Origin: Channallabes apus
Taxonomy: Eukaryota; Chordata; Actinopteri; Siluriformes; Clariidae
Assembly (NCBI GenBank): GCA_030522415.1
Contig: CM060127.1
Location: forward strand, 17,647,314-17,711,313
DNA: 64,000 nucleotides
Reading direction: 5' to 3'
This document shows, one piece after another, positions 49,385 to 62,605 of this stretch. The stretch's first letter is position 1, and each line of letters begins with the position of its first letter. The position numbers and the translations under genes were made by a program. Below the pieces are notes generated by a model that saw only the letters and a program-made list of their open reading frames with translations, did no database searches and was not told where the DNA came from.

Positions 49385-49440
49385 TCAAACTGACCACTGG
49401 TTTTACACCAGATGCTCTTCCTGATGGAACCTTCTCATTT
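49385..49440. mobile_element. Fragment of a common fish repeat (5' half)
   Basis: TTTTACACCAGATGCTCTTCCTGATGGAACC corresponds to the CCGGATGCCCTTCCTGACGC block of a repeat common in fish; compare 48111-48200. Confidence 0.45.
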
Positions 49441-49444
49441 TTAT

Positions 49445-49553
49445 CAAGAGCTGAATAAATCACAGTGTCATTACAACCACTAACAGAATGGTTTGACAGG
49501 CATTTTGAGAAGTAGAGGAAAGCCAACATGTGACATAAGAGAGCAGCTCCATA
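49445..49553 (-). pseudogene. Partial trpn1 exon copy
   Basis: The minus-strand reading GAALLCHMLAFLYF...SKCLSNHSVSGCN parallels [26 protein letters not shown] of the intact trpn1 exon (52170-53107). Nucleotide identity is very high over about 40 bp and fades beyond. Flanking exon sequence is missing and an A run abuts the match, so it cannot be a working exon. Confidence 0.6.
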
Positions 49554-49749
49554 AAAAAAAAAAAAAAAGAACAACAGCATTATTATAATAATAAAATAAT
49601 AATTAAAGAGAATAATAATTAATTAATTATTGATTATATATTTCCTCACAGGAGTCACTTTCAGTTGAAGACCAATGTAATGTATGCTTAATGATAATAC
49701 GAAGAAGCATGCCTTTATTATTTAATTCTATTTTAAGATTAAATACATA
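49511..49749. repeat. Duplicated block, copy 2
   Basis: Same order as 48237-48484 with few differences. It retains more of the trpn1-like sequence at its left side than copy 1 and so may be closer to the ancestral form. Confidence 0.8.
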
Positions 49750-50339
49750 ACACACTACTGTTTTGAAATTGTCCATAACCTATTACCAAATGTTAAATAT
49801 TAAATATTTAAGTAAATAGTAAATAGTAAATATTGATGTAAACTTTCTGAACAGTGAACAGTATCTTCAGTATTACTGCTCTACTTTTTGTTAGTAGGGA
49901 AATAAATTAATATATGACTGAGTGCACATACTGTGAAACACTGCCCTCCAGTGTCTTCAGAAAAGGAAAAAAAATCTATTACTTTAGAGCCAGTGGATGG
50001 CAGCCTTTCACTTGCTAAACACATAAACGTTTAATATTTTATTGTAAGCATTTAAACCATTTGAAGTTATAGCCTACATTTAAATCAGTTCAGTAATTTT
50101 ATTCTTAGCAAATTTTTTTTAATTCTGTTTTTTTTTAATTGTGTAAAAACATAAAATATCTGATCATAGCAGATCTTAGTATTAGGCAAATACATAAAAT
50201 GAACAAATAACATTGTTTTTTTTTTTACTGTGCCATTATTTATTTAACACAAACGATGGCAAAATGAAAAAAAAAATCATGTGGGTACGTAATACTAAGT
50301 ACCCCCAATGATTCAATAGCTCATATATTTCCGTTTAGC

Positions 50340-50690
50340 AGCAATACCTTATATAGCAGTTTCCTGTATGACTATCAATCTCACACACCATTTTGGTCCA
50401 TTCTTCTTCTTAAGGTCCTGCTACAGCATTTCAGTTGGATTAAGGTCTGGACTTTGACTAGGCTTTCCAAAACATTGACTATTTTATTTTTCAGCCATTT
50501 TGATGTACTGTAGATTTACTGGTGTGATTCAGATTATTGCTCTGTTGCATGACCGGATTTCAACCAAGTTACAGTAAGTGATGTCGGAGAGATGGCCTTA
50601 CATTTGTCTCTAGAATACTCAGGCATACAGACAAAATGCAATATGGGAAGAAAAAGTTCTTGTATCTTATTCAAACAAACGATAACTGAA
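50340..50690 (-). pseudogene. Tc1-like transposase C-terminal remnant
   Basis: Read on the minus strand, GTCATGCAACAGAGCAATAA ... CACACCAGTAAATC ... AAAATGGCTGAAAAAT ... AGTCCAGACCTTAATCC corresponds to the FQQDNDPKHTSK ... EWL ... SPDLNP part of a fish Tc1 transposase. Indels break it; one of these is CTGTA inserted at a TA (50506-50512). Confidence 0.75.
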
Positions 50691-51033
50691 AAAAAAAAAT
50701 CACAAGTAACATAAAATAATCAAAATGTAAAATTATGCTAATTAAACTAATCAACATTTATTGAAACAAGCAAGTCTCCAAGTACACAAGTGCCATCGAG
50801 TGGAACTGAAACAAAACTTTGTGTAAGAAAATACAATACTAATGATAAGAACAATGAAACGAAGATATATTATCCTTTAATAAACATTTAGATGAACAAG
50901 ACGCAGTGCTTTGTGTGGCAGTAGCCTTGGTTTGTGTTCAGTGAAACATTTAAATGTGAAGGTTATAATGAAAACTGTAATAAATGTAGTGAGGTTAAAA
51001 ACATGCATCATGATAACATTGAGTAAGGTCGGT

Positions 51034-51176
51034 TTATTTCCCAGGGTGGTCAGTTTCTGGTGGCGCTCTGTTGTTTTGACCATTCATGGCTCTGAAACGT
51101 TGAACAACCACTTTCCAGTCAGTCATATTCTCTATGAGCACCTGTTCTTCGTTTTGGGGCATCACAATATGGCTAC
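51034..51176 (-). CDS. trpn1: trpn1 exon J: last coding exon
   Basis: [20 protein letters not shown] ... [13 protein letters not shown] ... TDHPGK, then TAA at 51036-51034. Acceptor TTTTATGCAG|GTAGCC fits phase 1. DWxxVxxxxxA resembles the end of fly NOMPC. AATAAA overlaps the stop; another lies near 50755-50760. Confidence 0.85.
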
Positions 51177-54100
51177 CTGCATAAAACCCATAGGGGAATG
51201 TTAGACCAGTAAATAAACATCTAAATTCAAACAGAATAACCTTTTTTCAATTATATTTAAAGGTTTGAAGATGATGTAGAACCTTGATATGGTGTTTGGA
51301 CAGGCAAAGAGACTATGGGCTTTTTAATGAAAAGACGATATTGGGGATCATCGTAAGCTTGTTTTCCAGTTATAAATGCCCTTTAAAAAACCTAACAAAA
51401 GAATAACAAACTCTTTCTATAGAAACACATCTTTATTAATTAAGAGCTTTATACTGGTCACAGCTAGGGTGGATTTACAGTAGAGACTATGCTGGGAAGA
51501 CTGGGCACAAAGTGGGAATTTCGGATAGCACGGCAGTCCATTGTAAGGCACCATGCATACTCAAGCACATATACATCTGGCAGCATTTTAGCATGAACAA
51601 TTCACCTACTATACTGGCATGGTTCGGGGAGTTGAGAAGAAACTGTAGAGCCTAGCATAATCTTGCATGAGCTCTGAGAGAACATGCAAAAATCCACACA
51701 GATGGTAACCTGAGGTCAGTATCAAAACAGAAGCCCTGAAGCTGTGAGAAATAAGCACTATTTGCTGAACTACTATATCACAGTAAACATGGAAAGACAA
51801 CATATACTGTAAATGTTGGTACTCACCCTGAGGAAGGATCTGTGTTGTCTGGTTTCCTTTGAACCAGCGGATACAGGTGTGATCCCCTGTGCCTAGAGAG
51901 TAGGTCTCTGGCAAAACGTCTGCTTCTTCCTCCTCCCTCAAATGATCCTGCCTCTTTACTGAGCACAGCTTCCCTGTGTAGTTCCCAAGGTAGTAAATGC
52001 ATGCATTCTATTAAACATACTTTCAATTTCACCATGGGCCACTACTACATAAATTAAACAAATCAACACTTTTGCAGGACTATCAAAAAAAAAAAAAATC
52101 AAGCCCGATCATGAAATTAACTGTTGTGTGTGCAAGGATATATAGGTATATACTGTAGGATATGCCTACCTATATGTTTGCAGAGAGACATGAGACAGGA
52201 GAAGAGGCTGGTGAACAGATTAAATGGAGAGGGAGTGTCAGGCCTGCAGCTCATGTCTCTTATGAGGATAGCACGACCAAACTTCCATTCAGTATCTGAC
52301 TGATCCTGAATGCACTGGTATGTGTTGCTCATCATGGCAATGAGTAGGTTGAGCAGCACGATCACCGTCACCACCAAATAGATTCCAAAGACAAATTCAG
52401 ACAAGTCAGTACTCTCGGCCTTAGCATTCTTAGAACATGAGAATTTGTCTCGTTCACTTAAGCCAAAAAGAGCAAAAAAGAGCAAAACAGTGCCATTCAG
52501 GGGGGTCAAATTTGTTTCATATGTTCCATTGTCACTTTTATTGTCAGGGGTCTCTGCAGTATTGTTCTGATTAAATGCATTGCCAGATTGGCAAATAACA
52601 GTAAGGTTCAATGAAAAAGCTGTTAGAAAGAGAAGCAGGACAATGCCAAAGCGACACAGGTCCTTCATCAGATTCTTGATAATGATGACCCATGGCCCAA
52701 ACAGGTGGTGGAATGTTAGGAACTCCAAGAGCTGGATGAAACCCAGTGTCATTGCAACTGCCAATAAAATATTGCGGGAAAACATGCAGTTTGAGACGTG
52801 AACTGGTAAGTCTTCAGCCAAGTTGAGGAAAACAGCCAACAGGTGACATAAGAGAGCAGCTCCGGAGAAGATCAATATGAGGACTCTGATCCAGGCCAAA
52901 CCCATACGCTTAGCTGTTTGCTTAACCTCAGATAGCAGCATCCCACATATCCAGGTCAGCAAAAGCCACTCACGCCATCCTGGATTTAGCATGTATCTAT
53001 AGGGTGGACTTGTAGATGGGTAGACAATGGTAAGGATGAAGAGAGCCAGGAGAAATATGTGGGATACCAGATGATTCATCATCTTCACAACAGGAATGGT
53101 TCTGAATCTAAGAGAAAAGTAGAATTTAATAAATCTAAAGTTAAGCCTTTTTTTTTTTTTTTTAGGTAGCTACAGTATACTTTCCTACATAGGTGCCAGT
53201 AAATACTAAGACATTTCTTCAAAATGTGTCAATTACAGCAAGCAGTAATTTTTTGTTTATGACAGTTTACAACAACTAGTCAGAAGTACCTGTGTTTGAA
53301 TGGAAGTGACAGGGCCAGCCACAGCGGAGGACAGAACAGCAGACAGAACAACAGCAGCACGATCTTCCATGAGGCCAACTTCAGATTGCCATACCACACC
53401 TCTGTTAGGTACTCCTGCACTGCTGGATGTGACATCACATTTTTCTGTCTCCTTTCTATAAGGCAGTCCAGCATGCTTGTCCCATCATAGTCAACTGCCC
53501 TAAGCACCTTTCCAGCATCCAGCTCATCAGCAGTGGAGGCCATGTTTAAAAGATCAGAGGCCATGGTCTCACAGTGGTGTGCAGCAGCCTGTAAGTCAGC
53601 AGAGCGTACCTTCTCCCTAAGAGAGACTAAGCTTAAAGCCCGGGACAGACGCACGGCCGTATCCAGAGGAGATGCAGAATATAGCACCAGCTCTTCCAGG
53701 GCAATATTAGCGTTTAGTCTCCCACATACCATCAGATTAAACACAAACTGCAAGGCAGTGAACACAACACAACGTGAAACATCAAGTACAGCAAACAATT
53801 TTATTATATCACCTAGCAGGACTAGGGTTGGGTATCGTTTGGGTTTTTTTCGATACCGGTGCCAAATCGATACTTTGAAAACGGTACCGGTGCCAAAACG
53901 GTGCCTGAACCGATACTTTTAAGCAAAAAAATTATAGTGGATGACTCAAGAATTAATTTTTATTGAACAAAAAATTTTATCCTTAAAATTTAACAATATA
54001 TTAAAAGTTTATAGTATATATGAATATGTAAGCTTCAAATTTTAGCAATTCTTTTGCAGAAATTTCACCATATTTGCCTTTTCTGACAAAATACGACTAC

Positions 54101-57100
54101 TTTCCTGACTTATTGCCCTGCACAGGACATGCATAGCCTTCTTTACAATGGTAAATGGGGTCACTGTTGTAGTACTACTAGTACTAGCTGAAAAGCCATA
54201 ATTATAAACAGAATCCATGTTACATTAGTTTTTTACAAATCGTTTGACTATTTGTTAGCATGAATGCAAGATTTGCATTTTGCTATTAACATTACATTAT
54301 CCTACTACTAACCTGCGGACAGGCTGCTGACGTCATCATAATCGGTGACTCCTTTTTGCTACGGTTGGTATGACTGGGACTGGGGTCGTCCACACTGATA
54401 GCGCCAGCTGTTGTCCGCAAGCTGTTAAACACGGTGCCTCCCTCTGCTTTTAACTTTATTCCGTGTATTTATTCTGCTTTTAACTTTATTCCGTCTGCCC
54501 TCGAATGTTTCAGTAAATTTGACGTGTTTCCGCCTTTACACGCAACTGCTGTAAAACATTTGCTGCACGTTGCGGTGCCGGAATCCTATCTTGTGAAATA
54601 CAGCCACACTTTCGACTGTTTAGTTTTAGGCATTCTAACGAGAGTTGTTTACTTTAGCATGCTAAGCTATCGGTAGACCGCATGCTGCCGTCAGAGCGAG
54701 TGTAACGTTAGTTGCTGCATTCACGCGCATGTCGGATGGTCTCTCATTTCCGGATGATTTATGCTTTTAATTTTTTTATTTAATCTAATAAACGATTAAT
54801 CTACAAAAATATATGAATATAGAGAACAAATATTTCAATCGACAGTTCAGGCATTTAAGTGGCACCGAAATGAGGCACCGAAATTCGCATTCTGTTTCGG
54901 TCCGGTACATACCGGTTCTATAGGTACCCAACCCTAAGCAGGACTAGGCATGATCAGTTAGGGAAACACTGAAATTACTCAGGAAAGACTATAAAAATCT
55001 CAATCTTTTTAATGGCAGAAAGTACATTCCAAATAAAGACTAAAGAGACCAAGGAGGTGTGGAAAATTAGGATCTACCTTCCTGTCCTCCAGAAGATTTA
55101 GTATGTTGTTGTTTGGTTGCTGTAGCAGAAAGCTAACAGTGGTCATTTGGTTCTCCTCGGCAGCATACTGAAGTGGCGTGCGTCCCATACAACACTCAGC
55201 CTGCACTGATGCACCACTATCAACCAAAAAACGTACCACCTCCAGCCAACCGGCTTTAGCTGCATAATGCAATGCAGTCAAGCCCTCCTGCAACAATAAG
55301 ATAGGTGAGATATACAGGTCCTTCTAAAAAAAAAAAAAAAAGCATATTGTGATAAAGTTCATTATTTTCTGTAATGTACTGATGAACATTAGACTTTCAT
55401 ATATTTTAGATTCATTACACACAACTGAAGTAGGTCAAGCCTTTTATTGTTTTAATATTGATGATTGTGGCATACAGCTCATGAAAACCCAAAATCCCTA
55501 TCTCAAAAAATTAGCATATTTCATCCAACCAATAAAAGAAAAGTGTTTTAATACAAAAAAAGTCAGCCTTCAAATAATTATGTTCAGTTATGCACTCAAT
55601 ACTTGGTCGGGAATCCTTTTGCAGATTCTTGTGTCTTATGTCTCTCAACTTCCTCTTCACAATATCCCACAGATTCTCTATGGGGTTCAGGTCAGGAGAG
55701 TTGGCAGGCCAATTGAGCACAGTAATACCATGGTCAGTAAACCATTTACCAGTGGTTTTGGCACTGTGAGCAGGTGCCAGGTCGTGCTGAAAAATGAAAT
55801 CTTCATCTCCATAAAGCTTTTCAGCAGATGGAAGCATGAAGTGCTCCAAAATCACCTGATAGCTAGCTGCATTGACCCTGCCCTTGATAAAATACAGTGG
55901 ACCAACACCAGCAGCTGACATGGCACCCCAGACCATCACTGACTGTGGGTACTTGACACTGGACTTCAGGCATTTTGGCATTTCCATCTCCCCAGTCTTC
56001 CTCCAGACTCTGGCACCTTGATTTCCGAATGACATGCAAAATTTGCAACCTGTAGCCCATTTCCTGCACACGCCTGTACACAGTGGCTCTGGATGTTTCT
56101 ACTCCAGACTCAGTCCACTGCTTCCGCAGGTCCACCAAGGTCTGGAATCGGTCCTTCTCCACAATCTTCCTCAGGGCCCGGTCACCTCTTCTCGTTGTGC
56201 AGCGTTTTCTGCCACACTTTTTCCTTCCCACAGACTTCCCACTGAGGTGCCTTGATACAGCACTCTGGGAACAGCCTATTCGTTCAGAAATTTCTTTCTG
56301 TGTCTTACCCTCTTGCTTGAGGGTGTCAATGATGGCCTTCAGTCAGGTCGGCAGTCTTACCCATGATTGCGGTTTTGAGTAATGAACCAGGCTGGGAGTT
56401 TTTAAAAGCCTCAGGAATCTTTTGCAGGTGTTTAGAGTTAATTAGTTGATTCAGATGATTAGGTTAATAGCTCGTTTAGAGAACCTTTTCATGATATGCT
56501 AATTTTTTGAGGGATTTTGGGTTTTCATGAGCTGTATGCCACAATCATCAATATTAAAACAATAAAAGGCTTGAACTACTTCAGTTGTGTGTAATGAATC
56601 TAAAATATATGAAAGTCTAATGTTTATCAGTACATTACAGAAAATAATGAACTTTATCACAATATGCTAATTTTTTGAGAAGGACCTGTACATGCTGGAG
56701 TGTGACCAAACCTGCAACTGCAATACCAATTTCATCAGCTTAGGTTAGAAAATGTGGGGCTTATTTAAAGATTATTCAAAAAACTAAAATATTACAACTT
56801 ACAGTACATATATGATCAATTACCTGATGTAAAAAAATCCAGCTTAGAAAATATGACCCAAGTAACACCAGAAAGTTAGATCATAATTTAAAGGGTAATT
56901 TGCATCAATGTTAAAAAAACAAACCACAAAAAAATGAGTGTAGATTTTTTTTTTGTAGTCACGTCCACCTGTCAAAATCAAGGCAGGTTCACTAGTGACT
57001 AAGTTCCACATAGAAGCCTTGCTTCCCGGATCTCAACCCATGCTCTTTGTTCCTTGGTTCACACCCTTGTTCCACGTCTCGAATTGTTGTTTGTTTGGAT

Positions 57101-58809
57101 TTTTGGATATCCACCCATCTTGACCGTGTACTCTGTTTGACCTCTCGGCTTTGAACCACGCACATCCTCGACCATGATTTATCATCGCAGCTCGTATTAC
57201 AACCCACCCAACACATGCCTCATCATTACAAGCACTTGGAGCATTTCTCTGCACTTGGATCCACCATGCCTGCCCGGATCGTAACATACAGTACACTTAA
57301 TCAAAGGTAATGAGAGATAAAGGCGATCCATCACCTAGACCATACAGTCTAACCCATTTTTTCTTCAGGTGTCCATGCAAAAATCCTTTTTTGCATGGAC
57401 ACATTAACATTATTTCGATATTCCAAATTATGTAGAAAGCTTACAAAGATTAAAACAAAGTACCTCAGCAAAATGGAGATCATATTCACCTTATACAGGT
57501 ATTATATTGTCTCACCTTGTCTGTGTCCTTGATGTCAATGCCATGGCACAGAAGGACCCTCACTGTCGCCACATACCCGTTGGCAGATGCCAGGTGAAGG
57601 CAAGTACGGCCACGTCGATCCTGCAGATAAAGTAGAGCACTGGATCTGCTGAGCAAGAGCCCGACCACAGCTGTGTGACCATGCTGAGCTGCCAGGTGCA
57701 GTGGGGTAAAATGCTAGAAAGTATATAGTGGAGGTTTGATATAACAGACATAGAGGTATGATACTCATAAAAGTAGATTTCATAACAACTACTAATTATT
57801 CCATATAAAATGAAAAATACAAAAAATTTGCTGTAATTAATGAGCAAAAATTATTCATTAGCAAGTTATATTTTTTTCCCATTTACTGATTATGATCCAT
57901 ATGTTGACCTGAATGTCTACATTCAACTGAGGAAAACCCATCCCTTAACAGAATTTTCCATGCTTCTCTTTCATCCATCCCAAGGAGGATTAAAAACACT
58001 TCAGACATTCACCGGGGAAGCCAAAGCCAAAGCATACTACTCCATTTTTGGGGTCACAAGGGAGTACATCTTAATGACTTCCCCTCATTTTCATCCTCTC
58101 TATTGTCCATCAGTAAGTCTAGTCAGGTCAGGTGATGAATGGCCTTGGAGGAAATACTGGAGGATATACAGTATTTTGGTCCCTAGCCAACCTTTCTTGA
58201 AGCAGCTACTTGGATAAATAGTGAAATGTTTCAAAAGTACAGTTGGCATGACTCAACTTCCAGATTGCTTGTGTAATGTTGTATATATAATTTCTTTGTT
58301 TTTGTTTACTGATTTATTTTCTACATTCTACAACAATACTGGGGATTTCAAAACTATAATATGGAATTAGGTAATTACGTAACAACAAGAAAAACAACAG
58401 TTAGTGTAGTTGTTATTTTAAGACACAGAGGTCAGCCTTTCTGTAATAATTCTTGCAAGAACAGAATGGTCAAGTGCATTTGCAAAATCCGTCAAGCACC
58501 ATAATGAAACTGGCTCTCATGAAGGCCATCCCAGGAGGGCGAGACCAAAACCTACCTCTGCCGCAGACGAGAAGTTCATTTAGAGTTATCAGCCTGAAAA
58601 ATGACCAATTAACAGCACCTCAGATTAGAGGCGTTATGAAGTCTTTACAGAGCCTAAGTAGCAGACACATCTCAATATCAACTGTTCAAAGGAGATTAAT
58701 GCATTTTTTGGACGCCTTCAGCATTCCTTTACAATGTAGAAAGAAATAAAAATCAGGAACCATCATGGAGTTAGAAAGTTACCCCAAACTTTTGAACGGT
58801 AGTGTGTAA

Positions 58810-58875
<66 letters not shown>

Positions 58876-61800
58876 CCTCCTTGAACCACCACCTTATTGT
58901 GGTGGAGGGGTTTGCGTGTCCCAATGATCCTGGGAGCTATGTTGTCGGGATGGAGCTATGGAGCCTGTAGGAGGGGCCAAAGAGGTCGGGTGCAGTGTTA
59001 GCTGGGCGGTGGCCGAAGACAGGGGCCTTGACGGTCTGATCCCTGGCTGCAGACGCTGGCTCTAGGGACGTGGAATGTCACCTCTCTGGCGGGGAAGGAG
59101 CCTGAGCTAGTGCGTGAGGTTGAGAAGTTCCGGCTAGATATAGTTGGACTCACCTCGACGCACAGCTTGGACTCTGGAACCAGTCTCCTTGAGAGGGGCT
59201 GGACTCTCTTTTACTCTGCAGTTGCCACCGGTGAGAGGCGACGAGCAGGTGTGGGCATACTTATTGCCCCCTGGCTCGGGGCCTGTACATTGGGGTTCAA
59301 CGCAGTGGACGAGAGGGTGGCCTCCCTCCGCCTTTGGGCAGGGGGACGGATCCTTACTGTTGTTTGCGCTTATGCGCCGAACAGCAGTTTGGAGTACCTG
59401 CCCTTTTTGGGGTCTCTGGAGGGGGCGCTAGAGAACGTCCCTCCTGGGGACTCCATCGTTCTGTTGGGGGACTTCAATGCTCACGTGGGCAATGACAGTG
59501 AGACCTGGAAGGGCGTGATTGGGATGAACGCCACCCCCCCCCCCCCGATCTGAACCAGAGCGGTGTTTTGTTTTTGGACTGCTGTGCTCGTCACGGCTTG
59601 TCCATAACGAACACCATGTTCAGGCATAAGGGTGTCCATACAGTATGTGCACCTGGCACCGGGACACCCTAGGCCGCAGTTCGATGATCGACTTTGTGGT
59701 CGTGTCGTCGGACTTGCGGCCACATGTCTTGGACACTCGGGTGAAGAGAGGGGCAGAGCTGTCAACTGATCACCACCTGGTGGTGAGTTGGCTTCGTTGG
59801 CGGGGTAGGATGCCGGTCAGGCCTGGTAGACCCAAACGTATTGTGAGGGTCTGCTGGGAACGTCTGGCAGAGTCCCCTGTCAGGACGGGCTTCAACTCCC
59901 ACCTCCGGCAAAGCTTCAACCACGTCCTGGGGGAGGTGGGGGACATTGAGTCTGAATGGACTATGTTCCGCGCCTCCATTGTCGAGGCGTCCGACCGGAG
60001 CTGTGGCCGTAAGGTGGTCAGTGCCTGTCGCGGTGGCAACCCAAGAACCCGTTGGTGGACACCGGCGGTGAGGGATGCCATCTTACCGGGCCTTTTAGGC
60101 TGGTGGCACTCCGGAGGCAGCTGATAGGTGGTTGCTGAGGCAAAAACCCGGGCGTGGGAGGAGTTTGGAGAGGCCATGGAGAATGACTTCCAGATGGCTT
60201 CGAAGAGATTCTGGTCCACCATCCGGCGTCTCAGGAGGGGAAAGCTCCGGTGTCGGAGTAAGTATTGCCGGTAGTAAGTCGGACCTGTTTCCGGTGAGAG
60301 TAGGAGTCCAACAGGGCTGCCCTTTGTCACCGATCCTGTTCATAATTTTTATGGACAGGATTTCTAGGCGCAGTTGAGGGGGCACAGTTTGATGGGCTCA
60401 GGATTGCGTCACTGCTTTTTGCAGATGACGTTGTTCTGTTGGCCTCATCATCCTGTGACCTACAGCTCTCACTGGATCGGTTAGCAGCCGAGTGTGAAGC
60501 GGCTGGGATGAGAATCAGCACCTCCAAATCTGAGGCCATGGTCCTTAGCCAGAAAAGGGTGGAGTGCCCTCTCAGGGTTGGGAGTGAGATCTTGCCCCAA
60601 GTGGAGGAATTTAAGTATCTCGGGGTCTTGTTCACGAGTGAGGGTAAAATGGAACGGGAGATCGACAGGCGGATCGGGGCAGCGTCTGCAGTGATGCGGG
60701 CTCTGTATCGGTCCGTCGTGGTGAAGAAGGAGCTGAGCCAAAAGGCAAAGCTCTCAATTTACCGGGCGATCTACGTTCCTACCCTCACCTATGGTCATGA
60801 GCTGTGGGTAGTGCCCGAAAGAACAAGATCGCGAATACAAGCGGCCGAAATGAGTTTCCTCCGCAGGGTGTCTGGGCTCTCCCTTAGAGTAAGTGTGAGA
60901 AGCTCAGTCATCTGGGAGGGGCTCAGAGTAGAGCCGCTGCTCCTCCGCATCGAGAGGAGCCAGATGAGGTGGCTTGGGCATCTATTTAGGATGCCCCCTG
61001 CACACCTCCCTTGTGAGGTGTTCCGGACACGCCCCACCGGAAAGAGTCCCCGGGGAAGACCAAGGACACGCTGGAGGGACTATGTCTCTCAGCTGGCCTG
61101 GGAACGCCTTGGGATCCCCCTGGAAGAGCTGGAAGAAGTGGCCAGGGAGAGGGAAGTTTGAGCATCCCTGCTGAAGCTGCTGCCCCCGCGACCCGACCTC
61201 GGAAAAGCGGAAGAAAATGGATGGATGGATGGATATATATATATATATATATATATAGTGTTTGCTCTATTTTTGGATTATGTCCTTTGTCTTTGCTATG
61301 ATAAATTTGTGATTGAATTGATGCATTTGCCTTCTGTATCAGCCTCCCTTCTGAGAGTAATTATATACCTTTTCATTCTAAAAAAAACATATCTGAAACA
61401 CTCCAGAACCTTTAGCACTGTAAAAAACTTTTACCTCTAGGTTTGTTTCAGCATCAGCCAGTACTCCAGGTGAGTTCAACAACAAGCGGACCACATTCTC
61501 ATCTCCCGACTTAGCTGCTATGTGCAGAGGTGTGTAGCCAGACTACAAATACATGCATAAAGGGGGAAAAAACATGCTTATGAATATGGACACATTTTTC
61601 TTTGCATGTAATGACATTAATTTACTACTCATAATTAGGACGAGCAAAAAGACAGTAAACTAGAGGTTATGAAAGAATTAATTATTATTTTTGCATTGCA
61701 TAGTCACATTAAACTACTTATCTTAGTAATATGTTTGATATGAAAGAAGACTGCCCTAGTAATTTTATCTACTGTATATGAGCCTCAAAGGAAAGACTTG

Positions 61801-62334
61801 AATTAATAATTCCATCAAGGACTTTTATTGCTGCATATAGTGAAACAACTGGTTATTCATAGACAGTGTTGGGAAAAAGTATTCAAATTAATTACTCAAA
61901 GTGTTTAAATAATTTACAACAGGCAAAATGTACTCTAGTTAAAGTTGTACCAATTTACCTTTTTTCTTAAGTAAAAGTAACAAAGTAGCTTGTAAAAGTC
62001 AGGTGCCAGGTGTAGCTCAGTGGTTAAGGCATTGGACTACGGTTCGGAAGATCCCAGGTTCAAACCCCACAACCACCAAGTTGCCACTGTTGGGCCCTTG
62101 AGCAAACCCTCAACTGCTGAGATGTGTAATGAGATGTACAGTAAGTCGCTCTGGATAAGAGCGTCTGACAAATGACTAAATGTAAGTCAAAATCAGGATT
62201 TCTATGTGTAAGTAAAGAATATACTGTAGTGCATATGTTAACTAGAGTTACATCAATGTTGTGAAATTTTACACTTTACAGGAGCTAAGTAAATCATGAA
62301 ATTAAAAAATTTCATGTACTTTTTCTTGATAGAT

Positions 62335-62371
<37 letters not shown>

Positions 62372-62562
62372 TGAGAGATGTTGGTGAAGATGAATGATGA
62401 AACCTCATCATGTAGCTGGTAATTTCTTGTGGCATCTCTGCCGGGTGTCTCAGTGCAGATTGTGGCTGGCACATCTGTCAGAATTGCCCTCACAAAGTCC
62501 ACTTGTCCAAAACGGGCTGCCACATGTAGGGCTGTTAGTCCTGTCTGTATCCATGCAAGCAT

Positions 62563-62605
<43 letters not shown>

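Noticed and set aside
62534..62544. Alternative acceptor four bases into trpn1 exon C
   Set aside because: Using ACAG|GACTAAC would lose phase with exon B; the first AG keeps the frame and the TGLTALH motif.
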